From NCBI GenBank assembly GCA_010015745.1, contig ML978154.1, positions 334,668-398,667 of the forward strand: a stretch of DNA of 64,000 nt, given 5' to 3'. A model generated the notes under the pieces. It had not been told where the DNA came from. It saw only the letters and a list, made by a program, of their open reading frames with translations, and made no database searches. The position numbers and the translations under genes are program-made. Position 1 is the stretch's first letter; the number at the start of each line of letters is the position of its first letter. The stretch comes from Setomelanomma holmii (Eukaryota; Ascomycota; Dothideomycetes; Pleosporales; Phaeosphaeriaceae). Positions 36,044 through 47,365 of this stretch are shown here, one piece after another.

Positions 36044-37127
36044 ATGCCTGCATCAAGATCGAAGAGTTCCAAAACGCCAGAGAGTGTGCCTAGCCAAGGT
36101 GATCCCGATCGCAAAAGAGTGCTCAACGTGTTGGCTCAAAGGAGATATCGTAAGCTCCCCAAGTGATATCTTCAGGGTTTTACTGGGCCTAACGATCCTC
36201 ACAGGTCAAAAACGAAGGGAACGGATCGCAGCTCTTGAAGCAGAAGCCAGCCGTAGTACCTCCTCGCAAGATGATCAAGTCACTCACCCGCATGAACCAA
36301 GTCTAGACGCTCAACACTCGGATCCTGACGCGCCAGAACCAATACAGATGTATACCGAGACAGTTGAAGAAGTCACATATGACTTTCCGGAAGCATTGCC
36401 ATCACTGGACTTCGACCATGATCCATTTGATCTGAGCTTGATGGAATTCACGCAATTACCGAGTCCCCTTCCGTCAATACCCTCACCACAACCACTTCAA
36501 CTATCTCTTCCCTTAGACGGCGCAGTCTTAAGCATTCCGATACTTGGCGCGATTCGCGCATTCGCCAGTATCGCCATGGCCTTCGATGTTGCAGCGCATG
36601 TATGGGATCCATCCTACTTGCATGTCCTGTCGCCGAATATGCCCGCGGTAACCTCTCTTCCGGCAAACTTGCATCCGGTACCTGCGCAACTAACGATCCC
36701 GCATCATCCGCTTCTCGACTGTCTCCCCTGGCCGACTGTTCGTGAGAAGCTTATATGCATGCTATCTATGCCATCTGCCTTTCGTCCGCCAGTAGCGAAA
36801 GAGGAAGAGGATGGTGCAGAACCATGCTGGAGTCTGCCATCATTTGCTGCTAGCCCAAGGTCTGCGTCGATCGACAGTGGAATCAAACAAAGCACCGCAA
36901 TTGTGCAGCTCGTTCAAGACCTAGACGACCTTAAAGATGGCGGGGGAGTGAGGGTTCATGGCAACACAACAACCTGGTGCGAAGGAAATGAGCTCACAGA
37001 GGAGGCTTGGGAAATAGGCGCCGCTTTTTATAGAAAGTGGTGGTGGTGTTTAGATCAACGGATCGTAGAATTGAGTAATCGACGTCGAAGGGAAAGAGGA
37101 TTACCGAGACTGAAAATGATACGCTAA
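36044..37127 (+). CDS. bZIP transcription factor
   Basis: Two exons, 36044-36149 and 36205-37127, encode 342 residues. The 55-nt intron (GTAAGC ... CACAG) falls inside the basic region; joined it reads DPDRKRVLNVLAQRRYRQKR, the fungal bZIP signature (N-x7-R form: NVLAQRRYR), followed by a short leucine-zipper-like helix 'ERIAALEAEA'. This weak zipper is typical of a broad class of fungal bZIP-like regulators. The middle is acidic with Pro-rich stretches; the C-terminal half has conserved-looking 'HPLLDCLPWPTVREKLICMLSMPS' and 'WWWCLDQRIVELSNRRRRERG', common in this class. The target genes are unknown. Confidence 0.88.
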
Positions 37128-38626
37128 GACTGTCCGACTTGGGATGATGAGCGCATGTCGAGGAGAATGCAACGAGGGTGTAGGTCGATAGTTGCTGTAC
37201 CTGGTGGTGAGGCTTAATGGACACGAGTCGTGTTCAACGCGTTGTCCTCTGAACAAGCCTTCGCGTAGCTAGGGTACTTTCCTTATTCGAAGGTGATCGT
37301 CCTGCATCTTTTCCCGTGTGTGGATTCAATATGATTGGTATTTGCAAAATGTATCCATTAGCAAAACTGCGGCAGACTTGCCTCGCCGTGCTTTGCGACT
37401 ACCTCGGCGGATCAACAAGCTTCAAACGATCTGCGCAACTGCTAGCCATTCTGATGCAAAAGCCTTTACTCCACAACTCAGCGCACTGATTCCCTGACTG
37501 CACGTCAGACCAATTCTGCAGCTCATTGCTGCTTTCTACCACCAATATCCACTCACCTCCTGACCGGCTCAATGGCTCTTTTCGTCCCGCGACGCGCTTA
37601 CCGCATGCGTCGCTGACCTCGATCCCGCCTCACTGTTCGGTTCAGCGCGTCTGCAGGCGTCAAGCCGCTGCTCGCAGAAAGTCAGGACGGCATCGATCTC
37701 TGGAGCCCATGTGCAAGCCTCCCCAATCTGTGGGACGCGGGGTCGAACAACGAGGCTTCGGGCTGGATGCATCGCGTCATCCACATCGAGTAGGCGGCAG
37801 TGGCTGGCCCCGCAGACATAGCACCGAAACGCGGACGGCTGGCACGTACGACAACATGGGTCGATGGCGCTTCTCAAGGCTTCTTCTTTGAAAGTTTATC
37901 GCATTTCTGAATCGATGCAGCGCTCCTGCACGACGTCACGGCAATTCGAAAGCTCGTGGCTCGGAGCACAGCTGATGACCAATTCTGCCTGATTCGTGGA
38001 TTTGCAACACCCAGGAGGGCGGAAAGTTCCCCCAAATCTCATGGCCTCAGGGATGCTGGGTAAAGAGACTGCGCCTTCAGTGTCGCCGTTTAGTGTCAGT
38101 AACGGTCTGTCTCAATGTCACGCTCGGGTGGAGAATGTCGTGCGACCCACGCAGCTGTCCACAGCATCGGTGCTGGGCCCACAAAGGGAGGCATTCGGGC
38201 TACTTTCCTAGTCGATCCATCATCTAGCGGATGAAGATGTTTTCCGCAGAAGCTAACACGGCGGAAATTTGCAGTCACATGAACTGTTGGTCAAGCAGGC
38301 ACGCCGTGCACATACCCTAGTCAGCTCTGTTAAATACCCATGACTCTCAACTCGAAGCTCAACAACCCCAGGATCTCCCGTACCTGCATGGCGGGTTCTT
38401 GTGCGATCGCTTCCCATTGGTGACAGCACAGTCTACCTTCGGAACATTCCAGGCGATTGCTCCCTGTTTGGGCTGAGAGTAACTTAGTGTTGTCTTACAC
38501 ATGTCTGCCCCCGGCGATCGATATATGTAGGGGAACCTCAGCATCCGGGAATCGCCAGCCATCGCTCGAGCGTATTTGATGTGGATATGCCCTTGACCTC
38601 TTGATGCAGTTTTGGACTCCAACACC
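37128..38626. other. Gene-free stretch of about 1.5 kb
   Basis: I find no convincing exon here. Several open frames of 60-120 codons exist on both strands but have no recognisable motif, no splice partners and overlapping frames of similar quality. It probably holds the bZIP 3' end and a long promoter of the receptor gene. There are no terminal repeats or obvious transposon remnants. Confidence 0.5.
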
Positions 38627-40182
38627 ATGACCACCTCATCCGACAATCCTCGCGGTCGTCAAGCCGTCGAGGTCTCGACCGCCTTTACTGCGATCGCGGC
38701 ATTCGTTGTGGCATTGCGACTATATACTCGATTCTTTTTGGTGCGATGTCCAGGAATTGAAGACTACGGAATCGTTCTGGCCACGGTAACTAATCCTCGA
38801 GGGTAGTCAAGCGCATACTGACGCATTGACAGATCTGCTCGATTGGTCTGACGATCGCCATCGCCTTCCGTACGCCTTCTGCCATCCCACTTAAGTGCAT
38901 CCGCTGACAACGTCAAAGAGGCAAAATGGGGTATGGGTCAACACATTGGGGATCTAGATCAAGACACGATGCAAAAGTCACTGAAGGTAAACACAAACCT
39001 GATCACGTTGTGACGATATGCTCATCGCAATAAGGCTTTTTGGGCCTCCTTGATCGTATACTACCTCTCCCTGGGACTCACGAAGGGCTCCATCGTCCTT
39101 CAATACCTTCGCGTATTCACCACGAAGAAGTTCCAGATCAGCGCCTGGGTGATCATGGGTGTTGTGGTGACATATACGTTATGGACGGTGTTCAGCAGCA
39201 TTTTTGCTTGCAGACCGATCCGCGCCTTCTGGACTCGAGAGAAAGCGAGCTGCATCAATCAGTTTGCGATGTGGGTACGTGACGTTGACGTTCGAATCTG
39301 CATGTAAGACTTGCACTGACTTGATACAGTTGTAAGTCAGTGGCCTGGACGATCATGGCACGCCGTCTAATGCCTGCGCAGCACGAACGCAGCTATCAAT
39401 ATCGTAACAGACTTCGCTATCATAATCCTGCCTATACCCGTCATTCGCAGTCTGAATCTTGGACGACGACAAAAGATTGCTCTCATTTCGATCTTTGCTG
39501 TAGGAGGATTGTAAGTGTCATGTTCCATTCTCATGATGGCGCGAGACTCGCCCCCCTCGTCATTGTCGTACAACATACGATGTACGCGCCTCTGAAACCT
39601 TACCGGCGCGTGGCGTTTGGTGTCACTTTGTGCCACTACGGTTATCGCGTATCCGTGCGCGATTGCAACGAAGTGTATGAGCTGACGTGCAATAGCGTAT
39701 GCGTCGTGTCAATCTTACGTCTGCAATCTCTTGTGGCAATCTCGAACTCCTCCGATCCCACGTACGACAACCCTCCAGCAGCGACTTGGTCCTCGGTCGA
39801 AACCAACGTGGGCATCATATGCTCCTGCCTTCCATTGCTGCGTCCACTTCTGACACGCATTCTCCCTGGCGTGTTCACGTCGCAAGCCCGCAGCGCCACT
39901 GGTCCGCGACAATATGCCACTATAGGAAGCATGCGCCCGCGCAAAGGCCTTCGAACTCAGGAAGACACCATCGAAATGACTAAACATTCGCATGTATCGT
40001 GCGAGGATGCAGGCCACGATATCCATGTGGTCACCGACATATCCGTGCAAGTCGAGGGTGGGACAGGTAGGCTGAGCGGATGGAGAACACCCGTTGTGCA
40101 ACAAGAGTGGGTGGAAAAGGAGATTTCGGCGACGAAGACAAGCACCGAGACGCTACCGAGGGATGTGAGGCAGGTCGTCTAA
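38627..40182 (+). CDS. Pth11-like (fungal rhodopsin-domain) seven-helix membrane protein with a 2-nt exon
   Basis: Seven exons fit: 38627-38785, 38833-38869, 38919-38986, 39035-39274, 39330-39331, 39382-39510 and 39696-40182, encoding 373 residues. The fifth exon is only two bases (TT), between an intron ending GATACAG and one starting GTAAGT; with it the protein reads 'FAMWFTNAAINIVTDFAIIILPIPVIRSLNL', the conserved region of this family. Without it the frame is lost unless a poorer GTGGGT donor is used. Other family marks are 'PGIEDYGIVLATICSIGLTIA', 'AFWASLIVYYLSLGLTKGSIVLQYLRVF' and 'YDNPPAATWSSVETNVGIICSCLPLLRPLL'. The C-terminal tail is hydrophilic. The last intron is unusually long (185 nt). 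Such proteins are candidate G-protein-coupled receptors at the plasma membrane; no CFEM domain is present. Confidence 0.82.
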
Positions 40183-40887
40183 GGGTCCGCTGGCGTTGCC
40201 CACTTCACGATGACATTATTAATGAGTATCACATATCTGTTGACTTTGCGACTTCTAGTCAGCGGCATAAGTGGTTAATTCGAAGCACGTGTGGTGGGTA
40301 GTGGAACCATGGTAGTGGACCCGAAAAAGGTACCAAAGCTGGCTCAAGGTAGGTGAGTTTCGAACTAATATGCGCTAAGCACGAAATAAGAAATCATGCT
40401 ACTACCCTTGATCTTGAAGGCATGTCGCGGTGGCACCAATTGGAAGTTTGTGTCGTCGGCCATGTTGTCGCATCTCTCAACAATGCTCATATTCGTCGCC
40501 CGCTGCCACGCAGCGTCGCTTTGCAAACCAGACAGAAAAGTCGGCCAGGTTATTGTACCACCCCAGTATCCGCAGAACCATGGTACTGTGCAGATGGGCC
40601 ATCCCGAATGCTGAACAACATGTCTTTCTACCTGTTTCACGTTCTGGCCATTTCAGTGAACAGCCTTCTCTGCCCTGTTCGTATAATTTACACGTATATG
40701 ATCGTACTTCGTGAAGATATACAGCTACACCGACGACGGCCACCAACTGCGACACCAGAATACAGTGACAGGCGCTGCTGTCTACCTTCAGCCCACTCCG
40801 CACGAGACACACACGACAGCCTCAGGGACGATACCAAACACAGCGACAAGCCCTGCTGTCTATCTGCAACACACTCGACGCGAGAAC
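40183..40887. other. Intergenic with an imperfect direct repeat
   Basis: About 700 bp between the receptor gene and the next hypothetical gene. An upstream open frame from 40711 runs into the next gene and might be its true N-terminus. A roughly 45-nt unit centred on CTGCTGTCTA-CCT is repeated imperfectly at about 40762-40806 and 40840-40884. Confidence 0.5.
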
Positions 40888-41912
40888 ATGATGTCGTCGG
40901 TCTTCTACAAGAGCCATGCTGCCATGCCCATGCTCTCGTCTAGTGAGAGTTGCACCAGGCTCCTCGATCAAGATTTCGAACTATCGGGATCCGACCTTGC
41001 CGTCCTCACGAACAAGGAAGAGACTTTTGGGGCCTTGCACAGTATAATAGAAGCAATTGACGCGCCGCTTGTCAGGCTCGAGCACTTTGGTCGCTCTTCT
41101 CGAGACGAAGAAGTGCACCTCTTCCCTCTCGAGCTGCAACGCACCATTGCCGAAGGCAAGGAAGAATATGGTATCGCTGAATTTGATCTAGCTTCGCTTA
41201 TCGAAGGTGGCATTAAGTCCCGCACCCCTGAGGCATATTTCTGGTATGAGCTGCCCGAGGACCTTCAGCCCTATTCATCACGTATCTCCGGCGCCTCGAC
41301 TTGCTCAAAAGTTGTAACGACCACGCCAGGGAGGATATGTGGGAAGTAGCATGCTGCCTCGACTGGGCAGACACCGAATTCGAAGACGTTGCCTTTCTCC
41401 GCCACCTCCTGACACGTGAAGGCCCGTTGCTGCCGGTTCACATGGGTCGCATGATCCGAAACTACTGGCGTCGCCGAGGCCACAGTCTCTCGTCTCTCGT
41501 AGCGGAGCACTTCCGCAAAGAACGACAGTACTTCGTAGAGAAAGAATTAGATTGGCTTTCGGACAACCAGGTCGAGGTCCACATCGATTTGGAGACCCGT
41601 TGCGGCGAACACGGCCCGCTGGATGAGACTCTGGACCTCGACAACCCTGAGCTGGGGCTGCTTGGAGAAATACTCGTCAACTATCACCCTGTGCACGATA
41701 ACGGAAAGGCGCTGATTCGTGCGTACGAGTCGTGGGAACCAAGCGAGCCTTTTGGCGAGGAAGTGTTTCCTGACTGTGGAGAGGGCAGGGAGGCGTACGA
41801 GTGTCTGAGAGACTATCAGAATGATGAGTGGCCGCCTGCGTATTTGGAGGACTGTGAGCGGAGAGAAGAGGAGGAGCGGATGCGGAAAGAGAGAAGAGAC
41901 TCCGTATTTTAG
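40888..41912 (+). CDS. Unrecognised protein, exon junction uncertain
   Basis: Two open frames combine into one gene: an upstream part with 'MMSSVFYKSHAAMPML' to at least 'ELQRTIAEGKEEYG', and a downstream part that reads 'ALFITYLRRLDLLKSCNDHAREDMWEVACCLDWADTEFEDVAFL' to a stop at 41910-41912. They are in different frames. An intron ending at 41268 (CCTTCAG) with a donor either at about 41172 (GTATCG) or at about 41204 (GTGGCA) would restore the frame; both donors are weak. A frameshift is also possible. The C-terminal half is rich in charged residues and ends in an E/R-rich tail. I do not recognise a domain. The start could also be 40711. Confidence 0.5.
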
Positions 41913-42435
41913 AGGGATGAGGTATGGCGGGGCGGAAGTCGAGCGTTGTATCGCGAGTCCGTACCTTTGCAAGCAAAAGAAACGCACGGTAGGATGTTGC
42001 AAGTGATCTGAGGACAGCCAGGATTATGCCTGGGGTAGTATGGAGTACCGGTATTTGGAAGGCGTCGCTCGGCTTGGGGAGGTATCATACAGCTGTTGAC
42101 AGTGCGTATTCGATTCCGTTTACATTACATTCCCATCCAATATGCTCTCTCGTGAATTGTCATGCATCCATAACAGACATGAGGCGTGGAGAGAACCGTC
42201 CCGTTCCATACAAGCATGACCATGACTCTTAAAACATGACTACACAGCGCCTCATAACATGATATGCCCGCTTTTGATTCCGAACTGACAAAAGAAAATT
42301 ACTTTAAACAAGAGAACAAAGGAAACAAGGCCGATAGGTCATCGACTTGGTCGGAAGCCATCATAGGGAGCGAGCTGAAGCGTAAACATGGTGTGACAAA
42401 ACAACGTTCGGCAGCCGAGACCTCGTGATGGCAGT
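41913..42435. other. Intergenic, tail to tail
   Basis: About 520 bp between two gene ends. It contains an A-rich stretch around 42290-42330. No coding signal. Confidence 0.6.
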
Positions 42436-43053
42436 TCATTTACCTCCGGGAACCGGGCTAGAAGCTTGGTTCATGTGTGTTTCCCACATATGGTCGATGA
42501 GGTCTGCTTCGTTTGAGAACCGCCTCTCACAGCGAAGGCAACGCCACGGTTCCACAATGTCGAACCAGTCCCGATATTGATCTATGTGCTTCTCCTTCAA
42601 GTGCTTGACGAACCAAGTCTTACTGCATTTCCACTTATGCGTACAGCCACGTGCTGGGCAGTGAATGGATTGCGAAGCTTCAGTGTTGACTACATTGTCG
42701 TCGACTGACTCGACGGGTGGCGCGTTGTTGTTTTGATAGACGAAGCCCGAATGAACGGGTGTATATGGACCGACGGTGGTACTATTGGACGGCGAAGGAA
42801 CGGTAGCCTCATCCAACGCAGTGTCACATCCTAATATGGGTTAAGAGTGGTTGAGAGGATAGTTTGCTTCTAGCTTACTAATACTCTGGATCCAGTACAA
42901 CAGAACATGATCCGGAATGTCCTTGAGATATCGGTGCCATGCTGTAATGCTGTCGGCGTTCACACCGGAGTGCAAAAGTATGCGCATGATACGGTTTGGC
43001 GTCATGTTCATTATGTCCGTCGACGGGACACGGGTTAGGATGGAAGGGTCCAT
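42436..43053 (-). CDS. C2H2-type zinc finger protein, small
   Basis: Exons 43053-42879 and 42830-42436, with a 48-nt intron (GTAAGC ... TATTAG), encode 189 residues. The N-terminal 58 residues form a helical domain with 'NRIMRILLHSG' and 'WHRYLKDIPDHVLLYWIQSI'. The C-terminal part holds two zinc-finger-like units: C-x4-C ... H-x4-H (CPARGCTHKW...HLKEKH) and C-x2-C ... H-x4-H (CLRCERRFSNEADLIDHMWETH). The second looks like a canonical C2H2 finger. A role in nucleic-acid binding is likely but no specific family is recognised. Confidence 0.75.
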
Positions 43054-44826
43054 CGTGCCTCATTGATGGTGTGTGTATGGAGAGTGAAAGCAATGTTGGA
43101 GCAAGGAGATGGGTATCAGTCGACAAGCTGGTGACGTTCCGTGTCAGGAGTATATATAAAGTCGTGCGGAGAGTGCTAATTGTGACAGGAGAGAAATGAG
43201 GGAAGAAAAGATCGAGAGAAAGTATTGGTCCGTAGGCACAGATTGAATGAGGAGGAAAAGCAGAAGGGGCTGTAGTTATAGCCATAGCAGTTCAAGGTCT
43301 GTGAGGTGGAAAATGTTCTCTTACCTTTCAAAGGTGGTTGACCGTAAACTGCTCGGTATCGACCGTTGGGATATTATTATTACTCTACCGCACGGTGCGT
43401 ATGTTGGCAGGCCTTGTAAATCTGGCGCGTCCTCCACGGCGAGTTGCCTTTTGATCTCGGCAACCCTGAGCTACATCAGGCATTCGCGTGTCTCTTCTGG
43501 CTGCACGTTGCTCCAGCGGGAGTCTCTTCCCGCAAATTAGCGTCAGATGTCCGGAATAGTGGCCCATGGCTCTAGACATCCTGTCTAATGGTTAGGCTTG
43601 AACTCAGCTCTTCCTCTATGGAGGCTTCGAGCGATAATCTTGCGATGTGGAAAGTGTCGCATCGAAGCATCAATTCGAAACCACATCGGATCTAGCTGCC
43701 AGGTAAAGGAATCCAGGCACACACCGTCAGTTTGGGTGACTATCGCTTCATTCTCCGCTCCGCGCCTCAGAAGGGGTGCGGCACGACTCGCGTGTTTCTT
43801 CGTGGCTTGGCTAGATTGTGAGTGTGAGTGAGCGCAACCGCGAGGAGCTTGTCCCACTCAGTTTGATTGGACAAATTCAGCGCGCAGCTATCACCGGTAA
43901 GCAAGAACACGACGCTGGAAGGCTCGGCTGGCTTTCTGGCGTGTGTGGCTTGCGTCTTGTCGTATGGACAGCTGCGGGCCGCCGAAGAACATGAAACAGA
44001 TGCAGGGATGCTTGAATTGCGACTCTGGCACCGGAACCATCTCCGGCGTGATGCGCAGGGCAGGAGCCATGAGCAGAGAATGTGTGTCTGCTATCTGAGT
44101 ATGGTGAGTCTTGCGCATACCGCTAGTAGTGCCTTTCTTGTAGGGAGCGCTAGCGAGGCACTGTCTCATTGTGCCACGGTGAGTAGACAGTTGCGCAATG
44201 ACCGTTGATAATTGATTCGGCTGGGCTTGTGCTTACTCCTTTGTCCAGCCCAGACGGCGGGCAGTCAGGAGCATGAGAACCTCAAGTTCTGTTCTAATCG
44301 TGCTCCAGCTGCCATATTTTGGGCGTGATGCCTTACCCGGCACCTGCCAAAGCGAACGTTGATATGCAACTGTCCTTCCCATGGTCATACTGTACCCGAA
44401 AAGCCATGAACGTTTCCGTTTTTGGCATGCCGCGACCACGTCAAAAGCTTGCTTGCTTCGCGGAGTCAACTCCGGGTAGGGCCCAGCCAAGGTAATCTCG
44501 ACGTCCTTCAGTCTGCTTCCGTCATGGACCGAGCTTCAAGCAGCTATCACCTGCAGTTTGCCCTGATCCACTAAATTTCCCAAGCCACAACAGCCGCAAC
44601 CCGGCAATCCCGACCAACGAAAAAAATCCCCCATGTCTGAAGGGAGGAAGGTGACGTATGGAACATGCCCTAGATGCCCAAATGCTGAAGGAAGCTTTGC
44701 AACCTATGATCATGCAGCGCTGGCGAAACAGGGTGTTCCAAATCGATGATCACGAGCCACTCCTACATCCGAAAGCATGAGAAGACCTATAGGGGAGACT
44801 GGACCGCAAGCTCAGGTTCAGAAATC
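43054..44826. other. Gene-poor stretch of about 1.8 kb
   Basis: This is the longest gap without a supported gene in the window. Open frames up to about 135 codons exist (for example at 42878-43285 minus and 43867-44208 plus), but their translations are Ser/Arg-rich or Cys/His-rich without structure, overlap each other, and lack plausible introns. No inverted terminal repeats, long tandem repeats or tRNA-like cloverleaf were found by eye. Confidence 0.5.
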
Positions 44827-46484
44827 TCACAATTTCTTGTGCCAATGGTCATCAGAGGACTCGCTCCTCTCGTGTCTCTTTCGCCAGTTTGGAGGAAAAC
44901 TACCCGTCCTCCCGGTGATTGGTTGAAATGGACTTGGCAATCCATTGTCCTCATCTTCATCGGTCTCCGCCATCTCATACTCAGTCTCGCTTGCGTACTC
45001 CTTATGGTCCGAAAGCTCTTCCTGAAAAGTGAATCTGTTGTCTTGAACGGCACCTCTTTCCCTGACTAGCGCCTCCGCAATGTCGACAGTCGAATGTGAT
45101 GGACTGTAGACAACTTGCTCGACGTCCAAGTTGACAGCACCGGGGAGCTCAACTGCATGATGACCAACGATGCCATCATGGAAGTGCAAGCGAACATCCA
45201 GATCAACCTCTCTTGCTCCGTCTAACCTACGCCGTTGCGCCACCAGCTTCTCGGGTACCTTCCTTGCAGGGTTCCACTTCGAAGCACCTTTTACCTCGTA
45301 CAAATCGCGAATGGAAAACGGATAGTTCGCTTGATTACTGCCATCACTGTTGCTGGCTTCGTATGTTTTCCGCGTTCTTCGAATACTGCCGTCGTCGTAC
45401 AAGACTTCTACGAATCCTAGCGGCGACTGCCATCTGACTGTCTGCGCAGTGACATGATCGGGTACTTCGATATGTATGCAGGGTCCCGTGTATGCAGTGC
45501 AAAGTTTAGGTCCGTGACTATGAGGACCCCTCATTGTCGCCGACGCGGACTGATCATGCTTGAAGTTAGATGAAGATGGTTTCGATACGAATGACGATAC
45601 TTCAGTTGATAAGGAGGGCTGAGCAGAATCTGTCCTGCTTGCTTGATGCCTTACACTGGGGGTAGCATTTGGGTCGCGGCGGCGTCGTCTTCCCGATTCT
45701 TGTGCAGGCAAAACCTCTTCAACATATTCTTCCACCGATCGTGTGAATTGCAGTAAATGTTTTGTTCTCGGGATAACGTCGCTTTTACGAGATTTGATCT
45801 CCTGCTGCTCGGTCATCTCAAGTTGAGCTTCCTGCAGCCGCTTGTCATTGGCATGTCTTTGCTGGCGACGATTACGTCTAGATGTTTCAGCGTAGGCCCC
45901 TCGAACGCATACTTTGGTAAGACCTACTTCTTCTGCGCGAGGATTTCGAACCGAGCTTCGAGATCTAAGCCAACCTGCTCTTCGTTCGTTTGCTGGATGC
46001 CCTGAGCGATCGTCGCTCTCAGTTCCTCCAACTGATCGTCGAGCTTTTCGATGGCGCGGATATTCGAGAATCCTATTATACTCTCTCTTGCAACGCGGAG
46101 CAACGAGCGTAAGAGCTTCACTTCATTTTCGCTGAAGTGCCATCTTACATAAGCGATTAGCTTGTCAAGCTTCGAGTTCGCCAAACCTCCCCCAAGTGCT
46201 TGCACTCGAGCATGTAACTTTTCTAATCCGCGCATCGCGTCCTGTGCCCAGGCCACAAGAAGTCTCACGGGCCTTGCGGAACGACTCCGATATTTGAAAT
46301 CGGAAGTACACATGTCGTAGAAGTCCTCGTACAGGCCGGTGAAGATCTCCATCTCTTTGACAAGTTTGTTCAGATCCCGCGGAGCGTACTTGATGGCTTT
46401 GAAGGTTCTCCGCAGCCAGCGACAGAGTTTCAAGAGCTCGGGACCTAGCATGATAGCTGCGCCCACAGTGCCGAAGACTTCCAT
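44827..46484 (-). CDS. Hypothetical protein with N-terminal helical domain
   Basis: Exons 46484-45928 and 45877-44827, with a 50-nt intron (GTAGGT ... TCTAG), encode 535 residues. The N-terminal 185 residues are helical: 'MEVFGTVGAAIMLGPELLKLCRWLRRTFKAIKY' then several amphipathic helices. The layout resembles the N-terminal helical domains attached to fungal STAND/NLR-like proteins, but no NTPase or repeat domain follows. A charged linker (KKRNRRQQRHANDKRLQEAQLEMTEQ) leads to a C-terminal region with 'HIEVPDHVTAQTVRWQSPLGFVEVLYDDGSIRRTRKTYE', probably a beta-rich module. It ends in a long acidic tail. I cannot assign a function. Confidence 0.7.
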
Positions 46485-47365
46485 TGTGTAAAGATGAGGA
46501 TCAGAGTATTTTCGAAGGCCGCGGGAGAAGGAGTACGGGGGATATGTGTCGAGTGCGTCGCCACGCAGACAAGATAAAGGCCATGAAGGACTGCCTCATG
46601 CGAAGCTTGACCGGTGAACTGGCGGCCCTGGCTCGCCTGCATCGCGTCTGCCCAACCAGAGAATTTGGACCCTCACTATGCTGCGAGAGGTCTGCAGGCA
46701 AGAGCGGGGTTCACAAGCACCTCGCCTCTCTGCAGGCAGATTGCTGTGTTGTCCACGCTCACACTCGTAACAATCCCATGTGGTACAGGGCATCTTTACC
46801 GCTCTGGGGAAGAGTCGAATCGTCGATATTTTACCGGTAGTGTTAGTGTGCATCTCCTCGCAGGTCTGCCGGCGCTGCGCAGATCTATTGTGATGAGCTG
46901 CACCGCCACGATAGATGGACAGTTGTAGGTCTGGTGATGGAAGTGATGCTTATTACAGTGGAGTAGAGATGCATTGTCAAAGTTCTGAAGCTCGAATTGA
47001 TGCTACAAAAACTAGGCGCTTGGCAGCGTGTAACACTTGGAAGATACGACCACCCCCTGACAACGGTGACAAAGCCTTCGTGCCAATCTCCATATAGTTA
47101 TGGCATGACACGAATGCTGCATTCCATAGCAAATCCTCCGATGCAGATAGAAAAGGGTATCATCAACGCCCAACCAATCCCAAACGCCAAAACAATCGCC
47201 AATGCCTCCTCACTCACCTCCAGCATCCGTTAGAAAGCCTGCAAAGACATCACAGTCATTCTAAAACCACGATTCCTTTACTCCTCCCATCTCCAGAAGA
47301 CAGCCGAGCGTAGCGAAGCGACGCGAAGAACTCAATGATCTCCAAGCTCCGGCACACCCCAGGCT
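46485..47365. other. Intergenic of about 880 bp
   Basis: Upstream of the helical-domain gene and downstream of the RG-rich gene. Open frames here on both strands are antisense pairs of similar length without domain signals. Nothing else recognised. Confidence 0.55.

Noticed and set aside
37526..37891. A 121-codon plus-strand frame as a small gene
   Set aside because: The translation is Arg/Ser/His-rich without any structure, a minus-strand frame of similar length covers it, and start context and introns are lacking.
43054..44826. Several open frames of 85-135 codons in the longest gap
   Set aside because: They overlap one another on opposite strands, have no domain-like pattern and no consistent introns.
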